Part shown: one piece after another, positions 41,500-54,202 of the stretch
Position numbering within the stretch: the first letter of the stretch is position 1
Layout: every line of letters starts with the position of its first letter
Source: Unio delphinus
Taxonomy: Eukaryota; Mollusca; Bivalvia; Unionida; Unionidae
DNA length: 64,000 nucleotides
Assembly: GCA_029339505.1 (NCBI GenBank)
Contig: JAQISU010000169.1
Coordinates: forward strand, 7,556,001 to 7,620,000
Reading direction: 5' to 3'
The notes under the pieces: generated by a model
Database searches by the model: none
What the model was told of the DNA's origin: nothing
Seen by the model: only the letters and a program-made list of their open reading frames with translations
Position numbers and translations under genes: made by a program

Positions 41500-44276
41500 T
41501 TCAGATTACAACTTGCAATTTAGTATTTATATTGCATATTGAGCTGTATCGAGCTCTTCGTCAAAAGTCAGGTTATATTCTTCTCTGTCTTTTCTTTTCC
41601 TTTCGCTTTCATCCGAGGTTGATTGTGATTGATCATTTGGCGATTCGTGGTGTAGGGATCTCTTTGATTTCTTTCTTTTTCTTTGTCTGTTCTATTTGTT
41701 TCTGCTCTTGATGATCTGCCTTAATTCTGTCTTTGAGATTGTTCGGTTTTCTGTTTTCTACGTTTGTTCCTCACTTCTTGTTGTTTCTGCTCTTTTTCTT
41801 TTTGTTATTGCGTTTGTTGTTCCTTTAGTTGTTTCTCATTAGGCTCTTGAGTTATTGGTTTGTTGCTTTGTTGCTCTTGTTGTTTTATTGGTTGGTTGCT
41901 TTGTTGATCTTTACTATCTTTTCATTTGCTTTGAGGATATGGTTGTTTTTTTTTTCTCTTTTCCTTTGTTACCTGGCTTGGGTATTGTGCCTCCTCTTGC
42001 TGATTCTTCTTTTGCTGTGTGATAGTTGTGGATTCTCCTTCAGTATTTTGAGTTTCTGGACATTTCCGAGTGGTTTGTTCGACTTTCCCACATTTTGTGC
42101 ATTCCCTGTAATATATGCAGCCTTTGTTCTGACTGGGAATCCATGAAGGAAAAATACGTTCTCTATTCTCCTAAGTTTCAGTTACTCAATTGCTAAAACT
42201 CTAACTCCATTTTCGATTGAATATCCTTGGTGTGTGTCCATTCTAGAGCTAGTCACTACTTTTTGAAGCTTTTCCTTAAGTAGATTTTGCAATGTAGATG
42301 AAGCTTTGATGATAGTGCATAAATCCCAAAGTATGTTGGGTGAGCAAAGTCTGCATTGCTGTTTCTTCCTCATATAGATTGAATATGCATCTCTCCATAT
42401 CATTCTTATTCAGTACTATCCGATTTTTACAACAATATTTTGGATCACCTTCTCATTCTTCCAAATGCCAATCTAATGTTACCTCGTTGCCTTTTGGAAG
42501 CCCTTTCACTGTAATCGGTAGTGTGCATATCTGTGTTGTATGGCTTGAGCCACGATCAGGATCTGCTCTTTTCTGCAGTCTGACAAGGTTGTCAAGGAAA
42601 AAAATCAAGTGGCATTCACGTAAGCTGACCAGATGCAGATCAGAAGCCCCACTGGTCACTGATTTGTATAGCAAGGGATGTTTTCGTACAAAACATTCAA
42701 AGTAACATTTCTCTGGTTCAGCCAGATGCTTTAGCCGCGTTTCAGCTGCATGAATGCCACGAGTGATGCCACAGTCCTGTGTTATGCCAAGTACAAATGC
42801 TACATTATGATGATTGACTGTTAGAATTTATGTATTTATTTCCTGGGTAATACCAACATGCTTCATATTGTAGGTGTTCAAAATGATATCATAAATTGTT
42901 TGAAGGCATTTAATCTTGCTGACAATGAAATTGGTCTGATTGTCCGATTTTCTGATGCTATCAGCGTTGACAACTCCATGTTCAAGAAGAAGACGGAATG
43001 GGAAGGGTACGCTCTTGTAAGGGATCGTATCCCTTCACTCTTAATGGATTGTCTATGCTCTTTTAAAATGTCTTGAAACAAATTTTGCAATGTTTTCCAT
43101 CTAAATATCATCATATGAAGTACATTTGTATACATACATTATTTTATTGTCTATTTCCTTTGTAATATTAAGATAGAAGATGACGAGACGTTCTCCTGAT
43201 TTAGCTCCATAAATAGTGCCATGTTCCAGCCAGACAATTTCAGGTACATAGACATGGTCTTTCAAGAAGGTTTGGAAAATGAAGGAAATATCAGAAAGCA
43301 ATGTTTCTGGGGTTTGCTCACCTTCTAGTTTACAAACATGAACCCCCTTTGATTGTTTGCACAATTCACAGCATCCCACACAAAGTATAGTTCTTATGCG
43401 GTGTTCACTTTCTGTATGATTTATTTCTTCAAGAGCAGAATATAAACAGTTCTCAAGATATTCAGGAAGATGAATGATGTCCGTTTCTACTCAAACGCCA
43501 TCTATTGCAGTAGCAGCAGCTTCCCGGTCCTTTATCGAAGAACAGCAAGCTCTGTTCAGGCTTTGCCAGTATTTTCCAAGATTTCGAGATAGAACACATG
43601 CTTTGAAAAATGTTCATTTTTGCTTAAGCAAGTTACTGGTAAAAATCTGCTCAGTCCTATTTGGTTCTTAACCGATGTTGGATTGAAAGTGTTTTTCAAA
43701 TTCACATATTCTGAGCCACTGCTCTTCTGAGAAAAAGACCTTGTACGGATGGTAAATATAGTGAAGTTTTGTCTTTTCAACGTAATGGATATTTGAGGAA
43801 TTTGATGGTACCGAAAAATCTGTTTTAGTTATGTCTTGACACAAACCCAACAGAAAGTCCTTGCTATCTGTTCTGTATGGAGAAAATGGATCATTTTGTA
43901 TATCATCCAGCAATGGAGGTTCTTTCTGTGCAGTTTCCTTTGCAGAAGATAAAAGTGATAACATACTGTCCACAATTTCGTTGCAAACATTAAAATTGTT
44001 AGAATGGTGGAATACAAATGTCAAAAATGCCTTAATGCTGCAACAAAATTTCCCATTAATTTTCCTCGTTTCATTGGTTATTCTATGAAGTTCTGCCTTT
44101 ATGTTACACTTTCTTAATGGTTTATCACAAGGCTGAATATTAGTAGCAAGAAAATTATAAAAATCATCAATATCCACCCATGGCTCTGAATTAATCGCAA
44201 AGCAGTGAATGTCATGCAGTTGCAGAAGTTTGATGAATTCCTTTAAAGTATATATGGAGTCATCACTTTGTGTCAT
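41500..44276 (-). pseudogene. Decayed or intron-split minus-strand gene, unrecognised
   Basis: The longest piece is a 202-aa frame (44276 down to 43668) with ordinary protein composition, starting right after a CTAG acceptor-like site and with a GTTAAG donor-like site near 43675. Further protein-like minus-strand pieces follow in changing frames: 43101-43379 (with a CCELC pair), 42878-43135, 42453-42674 and 42182-42403. Below 42150 the minus strand is rich in Lys, Gln and Glu codons, after a C--C----C cluster near 42110. The consistent strand suggests one eroded gene, or several exons, possibly of a transposon. I cannot name the family. Confidence 0.35.
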
Positions 44277-45540
44277 CTAGAGATATTCCTATCTTGTATC
44301 TGAAATCGTTTAAAAAAACTAAATCATTTGTCGGTATGATATTCTTAATGGATAATGGTGCATAAATGTCAATAGAGAACAATCCGGTTTGTCTGAATTT
44401 CAAAGCCTGATAGCAGTAGGGCTCATTTTAACAAAAGCAACACGAATTAAGTACACAATTAAATTACAGAAACAAACAAAATACCTGAAATATGTAAATT
44501 TTTTAAACAATTGTATGTGGATTTTTTAAAACTCACTTAAGCCTTATGACACTGCCCCAATTACAGATATGTTGTAACAATATCAAGATGCTGTGAAAGT
44601 GAGAATGTATGCTGCAGATTTAGGTGCAGAGACTATTAAAAAACATTAAATTCATTTACCTTTTTTGGGGTATCTTCATTATCTGCCAAGCTTAAATAAA
44701 AATCGTATGTTCCAGAACCGTCTTGTAAAACCTCAAATAAGGAAACCCTTGTGAAAATTCTTTCCTATCGATTTTGTGATGCCTGTGTCTGTAGTTCTAG
44801 CTGACACATTTTAATACCAAGTTTTTTGTTATGAGCAAAACCTCGTTAAAATGGTTTACATAGAATTTACTAAACAGGAACTAAATATATCTGATGGACA
44901 TTGCATAAATGCTGCTCTTGTATTATGTTGAATGTATGTCAGTAGTTTTAACTGAAACAGTTTAATGTTGTGGTATTGAATCCCCTGATTCTGGCACCAA
45001 TTAATCACTAGTGACAGTTCTTTCCTGGTGTGGGGAGTAGACTGCAGTCATGCTGAACCGACCTTGATGGGGGTCATTTTCCAGATAATTTTTAAAAGCA
45101 AACATTTGGGGAAATCTCTAGGAGTGCAAAGTAGCCTTGAATGGTATTTCTACCGGAATGTCAGATATATAGAGTTCAGCTGTTCTTTTCATTTTTTTTC
45201 CTTGTGGGCATACATGTACGTCATTTTCGGTAAGCGTTATCCGAGTGGGAAATCGTAGCTAAAAGGAAGTAACAGCGTTGTATAATTCTATTTCCAGTAA
45301 TTAAATTATTTTTTTTAAAACTTGATAATTTTGTGTTCTTTTTTGTTGGAGTATGGCGGATGACCTATAACATTATTTTCTGCATCTTGCGACATAGTAA
45401 ATAAGTTGATCATACACAATATATGCTATTAAGTTCTAGAACATGGCCGTAATCCAGTGATGTCAATTAAGATATTCAGCTTGTGTCTTAGCATGTTAGC
45501 GTAATGTATCCTAAATATATTACGTGTCACAACAAAGTTC

Positions 45541-45740
45541 AGGGCCCCTGGTAGCGAAGTAGGTCAAAGGCCCTGGCCTTGATAAATCACATCCCACCTC
45601 GGTATGCGTGAGTTTAAGTTTCGAGCTCGGTCAACGTAAGTATGTGAGAAAGCTTGCCAGTAGCTTCCCGTGCGTGAGTGGTTCTTAATGAGGTATTTTC
45701 CATGTGATGAAATATGGCGTTAAGTCTCCAAACCAAATTA
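45541..45740 (+). mobile_element. tRNA-derived SINE, family A
   Basis: A degenerate tRNA-like head (CCTGGTAGCGAAGTAGGTC as A-box region, GAGTTTAAGTTTCGAGCTCG as B box) leads into GTGAGAAAGCTTGCCAGTAG and CTTCCCGTGCGTGAGTGGTT. The tail is AATATGGCGTTAAGTCTCCA. Confidence 0.75.
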
Positions 45741-45833
45741 TAAGGTTCATTATTAGGCATATTAGTGGGTTCCTTTTATTAACTTTTATGACAAAAAATT
45801 GCTGCTGCTACATATTTTCAGCAGGACGTGGGG

Positions 45834-46004
45834 CAGGCCCGCACCTGGGGGGGGGGGACAACCATGGCACTTGTCAGGGACCCGAGCTAGATAGGGGCCC
45901 GTCCTTTTTCGAGTTTTTTTTTTCTCGAAAGGTCCTTTATTATCAAGAAGGGGCCCGAACTCTGTCAGCTGCCTGGAGCCCAGAATTTCCTAGGTGCGGG
46001 CCTG
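45834..46004. mobile_element. hAT-type MITE, 171 bp
   Basis: Inverted ends CAGGCCCGCACCTGGG and CCTAGGTGCGGGCCTG (one mismatch) with a 7-bp direct repeat CGTGGGG at 45827-45833 and 46005-46011. A G9 run lies just inside the left end. TSD length is one short of the hAT norm. Confidence 0.75.
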
Positions 46005-46651
46005 CGTGGGGTTGCGCGAATTCCAGCTAAATGTAACAAACTGTTTCTTTAAAAAAAAACGAGCAAGTGTATACAAATCACGCACAATTTGCCGTGAACG
46101 TAAAACCCGTATCATTAATATTAAATAGCTTAATCTGATCATGTAAACGCTTGATGTCTGGATCAAGCACCATAACCATACGAGTATTTACTAATATTAA
46201 AAATGAGACGAGTTCGTTGAGAATCTAGTTACATGCGTTTAACAAACTGCATTCTGGAAATAAATATTGTCATATAAGGAAGCAATGAATACTATTAAAT
46301 GATATGTTGGATTAAAAAAGATTCTCTTATATTATCCAATGTTAAAACATGTTTAGATTTATTATAAAATTAAATATGTTTCAAAGACTGAAACATCATT
46401 TTCTTATGTAGGAAAGTTATAACTATTTTCCTGGAGTGTCGTTCTTTCTATACTGGGGCTAACCTTGCGAACGTCATGGATGAAATCTTCTCTTTTAAAA
46501 AAACAAATGAGGAAGAAATTGCAATAGGTTGCCCAACAGCCACCCCTCTCTGCCACGAATGATGAATGGTTTTAGCCTTCTTCTGGAGCCCGTAAGAGTG
46601 GATATAAAATATGTATTGTCTGTATTAGTGAGTCACAACCAGGGAAAGTAT

Positions 46652-47119
46652 TAGGGCATAACCGATTAGCATTTTTCTACCGATTTCCGATTCCGGATTT
46701 TGGGCATGAAATTTTTCCGATTCCGGATACAATTCAATTAATCGGAAATGCTAAATCTGTATTTTTTTTCGAAAATATTTCATCTTCCGTTTCCGGGTTT
46801 CAAGTATCTGGTTTTGCCGTGTCTAGCATGTTACTTAGTACTTTACCATATACGGCTTCATTTGCGGTTTTACCCGCCAGTTCAAATAGATTGTCTCACA
46901 ACGTGGTTGTGTTGACCATATTGGACTTTTCTGACTTATTTCACTTTATTAACGCACTATCGAATGACACGCAGTGTTAGACACGGTGCTATAGAAATTC
47001 AACTTTATTATTTTTATTATCCGAATCAGTCGTTCCTGCCTTGTCCGACTCCGATTAATCGGAAGTTCATACTATCTGGTGAAATCCGATTTCCGGATCA
47101 AAAGTCGGTTATGCCATAG
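46652..47119. mobile_element. hAT-type non-autonomous element, 468 bp
   Basis: Inverted ends TAGGGCATAACCGA and TCGGTTATGCCATA (one mismatch) with a perfect 8-bp duplication GAAAGTAT at 46644-46651 and 47120-47127. CCGATTCCGGAT-type subterminal words are repeated inside both ends. No transposase. Confidence 0.88.
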
Positions 47120-47127
47120 AAAGTATA

Positions 47128-48660
47128 TCTTCAAACTTAAACGATTACGCTTGTTGATGCAATGGCATTCCCCAAGAACTAAACAAATTTAATGACATGT
47201 TAATTTTATAAATGACTTTTCAATAAGGATTGCAGAAAATATGTAAATATGTTTTCTTTCGGTGGTTTTTTTTTGTCTCAGTGTTCTTAGCTGAGAACAT
47301 AAATTGCTTGAAATTTATATGATGACCTTGGGTTGTTTTCTGCAAGCGTCTCTACTATACGCTGTTTATATGAGACACAATTATAATGCAAATTGAAGAA
47401 TATATCATTAAATTCTAATGTGAACCTAGAGCCTAGATTTAGTTATTGTGTAATCATAAGTAGATAATACTAAATTCTTATGTGGGTCTAGCGCCAATAT
47501 TTGGAATTTATGGCAGACATAGTCCAGTATATTATTTGGGATGATTGTCCAGATATTTTAATGAATTATATCGTGATACTGCGAAATATATACATATCCA
47601 GTGAAAATGTTAAGGGTCAAACTTCCAGAAGGTTGGAAAACGATATTTAAATAAGTGCCTCCCACTCATGAGCAAACGTGCTTTAGAAAAGGCCAAATTA
47701 CTTTATAACAGCGCGTGACGTAAACGGCCGGAACTTGCTTTGCTTATTGAACTCATCCTAACATAAATGTGAATACTTCCTCTATTAATTGCGATTTGAT
47801 GATTGAATATAACACTTAGTAACAGTTTGCCAGTCAACTGTCACACAGTTCAAAGTTTAATTTAGCAAACATTACACGTAAAATGTCTTAGCAGATTACA
47901 ACAAAGTAATCTGGCAAAACCACCGAACAATTAGCGTTATTATTTACAAGATTAGAACGTAAATTATAACTCACTCATCCATTCGGCTGCCCTTGAATAA
48001 TAATGAATATAAGTTGCAAATAAAGTTTATAATTGCTGTATTGGTAAAAGGAAAACATCTAAATACCATGCTGTTGCTGCATCTGCATTTTAGAAAGACT
48101 TTTAAATTTGATGGAAAGTGTGCATAACTGGGATTTTATATTTAAAAAAAAAAAACAGTTTCCTGGATCGAGATGAATGAGCGTGTATATATGAACCAGG
48201 ATGTCAGTAGAGAGGATGTTGTGACATTCTCACAAGATGATGCCTCGAACATTGGAATACCCGCTTATAGAAGAACGAGTGTTTCTTAGTAAAGATATCA
48301 AACTCTCAGGATCCACAAGACATTTTACAGTTTCAACCGTTTCTTGTAGCACGACCCCATATGTTGTAAATGTGGCAATACATTCTGTTGAAACCAATTC
48401 TTAACATGATTTCACGATATTGCGTGATGGAAAGAAAATTATTGATACACTATGATGATTTGTTGTTAATATTGATGTATTTGTCGGCAATACATTGGAA
48501 TCTGGGAAACATTTATCACAAATTATCTTGAATTTTCCTGAATTTTCTGATCGTCTTCTTCTGATTGTGTCTTTTTTAAATGACACACAAATCATATTGC
48601 ATTTTGTTGCGATGCTTGGCTTAGAAACTTCAGGAGATAAAATTTGCCATTCTCTCTCCA
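47128..48660. other. Intergenic DNA, nothing recognised
   Basis: AT-rich, short frames only. Confidence 0.4.
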
Positions 48661-49560
48661 ATTCTCTTCTCACTGGCCATTGACTGGATCATGCGCCGCA
48701 CCACAGAGGGCAAGAGGCATGGAATACAATGGACGTTGACCTCAATGCTGGATGACCTGGACTATGCCGATGACATCGGGTTGCTGGCAAGCAGACACCA
48801 GGATATTCAACAGAAGACACAACAGTTGGTACAGACAGCAAATACCATAGGTCTTCGAGTCAACATAGGGAAGACAAAAGTCTTGAGGAAGAATACTAGA
48901 GTGGGCAACCCAATCACCATCAATGACCAGCCTCTGCAAGAACTAGACGATTTCACTTACCTGGGTAGCAAGGTCGCCACGGATGGAGATAGCACAAGGG
49001 AAGTCGTCACAAGAATCGGCAAGGCCAACCAGACCTTCGCAATGCTGAAGCCCATATGGAGGACAAGAAACCTCAGTGTCCACACAAAGATCCGTATCTT
49101 CAAGAGCAACGTGTTGAGCGTCCTTTTGTACGGCTCAGAGTGTTGGAAGTCCACTGCGAACATAGAACACAAGCTCGAAGTGTTTCAAACCAAATGCCTG
49201 CGACGCATCATGAGGATTTTCTGGCCAAACATGATCTCAAATGAGGAACTTCGGCACAGAGCGGGTGCAAGCACCATCTCTGAGATCATTTCAACTCGGC
49301 GATGGAGATGGCTCGGCCATGTCTGCAGAATGCCTCCTGACTCACTACCAAGGGTGGCACTGAGATGGATCCCACAGGGTAAAAGGAACCGTGGCAGACC
49401 CAAAGAGACCTGGCGACGAACAGTGGAGAGAGACCTTAAGACCAGAGGCCTCACCTATCAGACCGCCCCTGCAATAGCTGCCGACAGACGGAAATGGTGC
49501 TCCCTTGCTGTTGCCTCAAGCACCAGACGGCGCAGAGAGGATTGATTGATTGATTAATAA
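48661..49560 (+). mobile_element. RTE-like LINE, 5'-truncated 3' end
   Basis: A continuous frame of about 290 codons begins inside the RT domain (LAIDWIMRRTTEGKRHGIQW), has the catalytic LDYADDIGLLA box (about 48745-48780) with the downstream KTKVL, and the C-terminal signature LLYGSECWK, RWRWLGHVCRMPPDS, KRNRGRPKETWRRTVERDLK. These are typical of RTE-type LINEs. The element ends in (ATTG)n at about 49542-49554, like the short simple-repeat tails of that clade. The frame is intact over what remains and GC content exceeds the flanks, so this copy is young. The 5' truncation lies near 48660. Confidence 0.85.
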
Positions 49561-50451
49561 AATTACAGCTTCTAGAAGTGTTCAGCAGTTGGATAATAAT
49601 TATGTTAAGCATGGTTAGATCACTCCATAATAAAACTTCGTTCAACTCCAAATATTGTCCAAAAATATTCTGAATAATCCAACTGAGCTTGTACATTTGG
49701 AGGACGTTCACAATGTTTAGAGTGGCATTTGTACATGTAAAGCACGTTTTCTCTGCACAGAACAGCAATTGTTACTCGAAATGCTGAATTAACTTTAATT
49801 ACGGAGGAGCCAGAAAATTGTGCTGATATATTTTCCGAAAAAAAAATGTCTTTGTTTACGTTTTACAGAGACGCTAACACGGTACGAAAATGAATGAATC
49901 GCTGAATCGGGCTAACTTGGTATACAACGAATTCGCACGCTTAGAGACCAGGGATGCGCGAGAACTCCTGCAGATTAGTTTAAATCCGCGCATACGATAT
50001 AAACTGCGTAGTATACACATTTTATTCAACTATTCACACGAATTTCTTGTCGCAACATAAGTCACTGCGGCCGGGGTATTACAGGGTTAGTCACCACGTG
50101 TCGCTTTTCACAACTGCTTTCTTCGGCTTGATAGAATGGTTTTTAAACCAAATTTTGATTCGCCACATTAGTTGGCCTCTGCACCAGCATTCTATTGTTT
50201 TTTAAACTTTGCATCAAGGGTTTGTTACCAATACGCGTTTATAATACGGGTTATATAATAACAAAATTAAAAAAGATAGGTGATTCCCAACCTGGTTTAT
50301 CCTTCGATGACGATTTCGTTCGGCTAATACGTGGTAGATGACTGTTGATGAAGGCAATTTATTTTTTAAGTTTGGACGTATATCAGAAAAATTATTGGAG
50401 CTGGAAAAGTAATCACGAAGATGCAAATGAGTGATGTTAAATCCGAACACG

Positions 50452-50536
<85 letters not shown>

Positions 50537-51185
50537 CATGTTTTATAATATTATACAAAATTGTTCAAATTGGCTTAATTAGCTTTGTACACGCTCTTCA
50601 GACAACAGACTATGAAAGTGGGTTGTCAGCACGAAAAAGTGTTCATAAAACAGATAAGGAACATAATAAGCTAAGAAACAATTAACATATTAATGCTTTT
50701 ACAAAATGAGACTTTGATTTCAATAGAGTTCTACCAGAGTGGAGTAGGAAGCAGGATAGTTGGATATTAAAGTGTTTGGTAAATATTGAACTGTGGCTGT
50801 TTCCACCTTCCCTCCTCTTTGTTCTACTCCCCCTTAATTTTGTTAGAAGGAGGAGCCTTAGCCCCCCCCCCCCTTTTTAAAAGAAAATGTAATAAACATC
50901 CTGTCAGCATCTTTGCAATGTTATCATTATAGTATACTTAAATGGTTCTGTATTTTGAAACATGCATAAGAAATCATGCTCGAGTTTCCCTTCTGTGTAT
51001 AACAATTAGAATGATAGAAGAAATCATTTCAACATTAATATTCCACATTCATTTAAGCCTCATGTTTGCAACGAAACAGAGAAAACAATTTAGCCTTTTT
51101 GTCTCAAGTTTCGATAATCTATTTTAACAAGTTAAATGATATCTGAATGAACCTGCGGACTTAAACATCATTTATTTTCTTGCAG
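49561..51185. other. Intergenic or upstream intronic DNA
   Basis: Holds the AT microsatellite at 50453 and nothing else I can name. A 57-codon ATG-led frame at 49889 is noted under rejected items. Confidence 0.35.
50453..50533. repeat. (AT)n microsatellite
   Basis: About 40 uninterrupted AT units. Confidence 0.95.
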
Positions 51186-51582
51186 AATTTTGGCTCAACG
51201 GCACCAAAGGGTACGGTTATGGCGATAGCCAACAATGCTAATCACAGTGATACAAAAACCGGCCAGTCAACATCGACGACACAAAAATCATCTGTAAATA
51301 CACAGGCTAATCAAAACCGTTTTTCAAACACACTTCAAACGTCAGCAACAATTGTTGGAGACGCAAAATCTTCATTTATGGACCAATCAAAGTCGGACTT
51401 TTTCACAATATCAGATTTTGACCCGAGATCGCAGATCTTGTTCGATGAAGCCTATACGAGGTACACACACTTTTACAAATTCACAGACATCGTTGTGAAA
51501 CAGGGGAACAAAATGAAAGAACAAGTTTGGGACATACAAGGAAAGCCTGGAGAATCAATAACATACGAACAATTATTACAAG
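51186..51582 (+). CDS. Host gene, exon A (397 bp)
   Basis: An acceptor TTTTCTTGCAG ends at 51185 and a strong donor AG|GTAAGT begins at 51583; between them the frame is open and protein-like. It is Ser/Thr/Gln/Asn-rich and probably disordered over the first 60 residues, then FTISDFDPRSQILFDEAYTR and EQVWDIQGKPGES, ending EQLLQ plus the first base of a split codon. That phase fits exon B. At least one upstream exon must exist, since the frame enters at phase 0 without a start. I do not recognise the protein. Confidence 0.7.
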
Positions 51583-52899
51583 GTAAGTTCAAAAGTAACC
51601 AATATGATAGTTTAGTGCAAAAATTAGATATTGTTTTTCTGAAACCTTGGTCAAGCCACATGTTTCTCTGCTTTGATATATTTTTAACACAAGACCCATT
51701 TTGTACACACATAGCTGTGGTTTGGCTTTTAGATTCGTTTGATGGTTCTTTTTAAAGGAACTGCTTTGGAAGAACTTGTACTGAATTAGTTCTTCTTCAG
51801 AAGAATGTAAATCAGATATAATTGGATAGATCAGTTTTAGATAATTAAACTCTTAGTTTGATTATGACACTGAATTTTCGCTTTCAGCCAATCGAAACTA
51901 GTGTTTGAAAAGTAATGTCCTCAGCGATTGCTTGGCACTTAAATTAAAGCTGAAACTCAAGCTTAAAGGTGTTATGATCTCCATACCAGATGCTAAGCAA
52001 GGCAAACAAAGAAAGGTGCAAAATAACGCGAATAGAGCTGTTTTCAAGGGTGCATGCCAAAATATCACCGCTATTACTATAATGAACTTTACAGCTCCTT
52101 ATCTGTGGTAGCCGGGATTATGAAAGATGCTCGTCGTATATATAAACATATTGTAACTGCAATGGCAGACGGACAATGAAGTTTTGTTGGCTTTGATATG
52201 AAAGGCTCGTGCCACACGTAGGTGGGACGTATTGCACGACTTTACATTTCGTCTATGGTGTTTGCACATTTCTTGTATATATTGCAGATAATTATGTACT
52301 ATGCGATTCTGTGTTTTTAAAAAATAGTTTAAATAATTACTGTTGCTCTGGCAACATTAAGAACGCCCACTCAGTTGAATATGGGAGCTTCTGCCTCTGC
52401 TTACGTAGGTATCACCGTAGCATTTCAAGAAACGTTATCGTTCATTCATACAGTATATCCAGTCATAGAAATAGAATAGGCAGTGTGATTATATTGCTGT
52501 TTTAGTTTTGCAACAAAATTTCCTGCGAACAAAATATTTGATTTTTCTTTAAAATTCTGAATCGTTATATATCCGATTCATTGCTTAGTATTGCAGACAT
52601 AGTAGAGGAAGTTTCGATTGGAAATTGAATGAATAGAGAAGTACGCCTTGTTCGCTCTATCCGAGAGCTCTAAAACGAAATGCAGTTACTCCACTGCTGT
52701 ACGTGACTTCTCACAGGCATGTGTTGATGCCATAAGTCAGATATATGGGGTTGTATTTATTTCTTGATATAAAAGAGCACCTTCATATTGGTTTGACCTT
52801 AAATTCATGAAAGTCGTCTCTAATAGGAGATTGGTATACCCGGCATACACAATTTAAATAGAACAGTATGCCTGGCAATATAGGACTGTATGTGTTAAT

Positions 52900-53107
52900 T
52901 TAGTTGGAGATGTCTGACTATAATAGGAGAATGGCGTTCCTGGCATGCAGAATGTAGAAGAATGGTGAAGTCGAGAAAAATGTATTTTCAACGAAAATAT
53001 CAGGCTCCGTTTTACAACTTTCGTTGGCATGACTCGGCATGGGTTTGAATTTGCGACCTACCGAATCCGATTCGGACGCTCCATCCACTTAGGCCACCGG
53101 AGCGATT
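52900..53107 (-). mobile_element. tRNA-derived SINE, second family, minus strand
   Basis: On the minus strand GGTGGCCTAAGTGGATGGAG (A-box-like) and GGTCGCAAATTCAAACCCAT (B-box-like) lie 35 bp apart, followed by a body ending in repeated AGGAACGCCATTCTCCTAT-type words. A related tail unit is visible at 52805-52850. Confidence 0.45.
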
Positions 53108-53439
53108 TTTGTAATGTTATCGAAAGCTAACATTGAGGGCTATATGCGCACAACTTAGAGTTTTTAACATATACTTAATGTTTATTCAACGATCATACTT
53201 TGGCAGACTAGTCCAAATATCTTACGTGCGCAGTTACAGAGGGCTCATTCAGAGTCCTTATTTCCCGTATGCGGAATTCAAAGTAACCGCTGACAAACGC
53301 TATCGATTTGTCGCTAAATGGCTACAATTCGTAGAACCCTCTACGTGAAAGCTGACTAAGCACATGCTTGATGAATATTCACTAAATTGCTGAGTTGTCC
53401 AAGGCGCTTGTCTTTATATATCACTTAAATCTCTTTCTA

Positions 53440-53593
53440 TCCGCGTGAGTCCAGGCTCGACCAACTTGGATATGTCAGTAGGCTTTCCAGAAGCTATTCG
53501 TGGGTCGGTGGTTATTACCGAGTTCTTCCTCCACCAAATATGCTGTGTAAGTCTTTGATGTGCTGAAGAATGGCATTACACTCCACAAAACCA
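53440..53593 (+). mobile_element. SINE family A, 5'-truncated
   Basis: Begins near the B-box relic (GTCCAGGCTCGACCAACTTG), followed by GTCAGTAGGCTTTCCAGAAG, GTGGGTCGGTGGTTATTACC and the tail GAATGGCATTACACTCCACA. Confidence 0.65.
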
Positions 53594-53709
53594 AGCGTTG
53601 TACTACTATCAGTAAAAGACACAAATATGCTGTGTAAGTCTTTGATGTGCTGACGAATGGCATTACACTCCACAAAACCAAGCGTTGTACTACTATCAGT
53701 AAAAGACAC
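53535..53709 (+). repeat. 87-bp tandem duplication of a SINE tail
   Basis: CAAATATGCTGTGTAAGTC recurs at 53535 and 53622; the two 87-bp copies differ at about one base. Confidence 0.92.
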
Positions 53710-53850
53710 AGAGACGATATTGTAATACAGTAAGACAGATATTATTGTGATTGTCTTCATGTGGTGTGTCTTCCATACCGAATCAGTCGCAGTCCGGGTC
53801 AACAATGACGGCGCCTTCCGCCCCACACCAGGACGGAGGTGGCAAGAAGC

Positions 53851-53985
53851 GTTCCCTCTAAGCGAATGTTAGTTGTGCGCAAGCATTACGGAGATGTGCA
53901 AACTTTAATGTTGGATTGACAATTCAGCTGCGCAGGGATGTCTGAGTAGCTTCGCGGGCGCGCACGCGCGCAGCTTAGAGGGAAC
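53851..53985. mobile_element. MITE with GTTCCCTCTAAGC ends, 135 bp
   Basis: Perfect 13-bp inverted ends GTTCCCTCTAAGC and GCTTAGAGGGAAC, with a GC-rich (CGCG)n segment near the right end. It interrupts the LINE endonuclease 5' region. I could not establish the target duplication: nearby GGTGGCAAG and GGTGACAAG are similar but not exact. Confidence 0.75.
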
Positions 53986-54202
53986 GTTGGTGACAAGTAT
54001 GCTACTGGTACCCCCACTACCAAGATCGGTAAGAGAGACAAAATCATCATCGGTACATGGAACGTAAAAACACTGAGGGGTGTGGGAAAGTTGAAAGACC
54101 TAACATGAACTGGAGAGATGCAACTGGAACATTTTTGGTCTCTTTGAAGTGCGCTGAAAATACATTGGCGAAATACCAACAGATTTAGGGCACAAGCTCT
54201 AC

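Noticed and set aside
41829..42146. Plus-strand 105-codon hydrophobic ORF
   Set aside because: It is antisense to a Lys/Gln/Glu-rich minus-strand stretch; T-rich DNA gives Leu/Phe runs by default.
45541..45640. Functional tRNA gene
   Set aside because: Box A and B are present but the stems are eroded and the sequence continues into a SINE body.
49889..50060. 57-codon ATG-led frame as a first exon of the host gene
   Set aside because: There is no convincing donor site and no way to confirm that its phase joins exon A.
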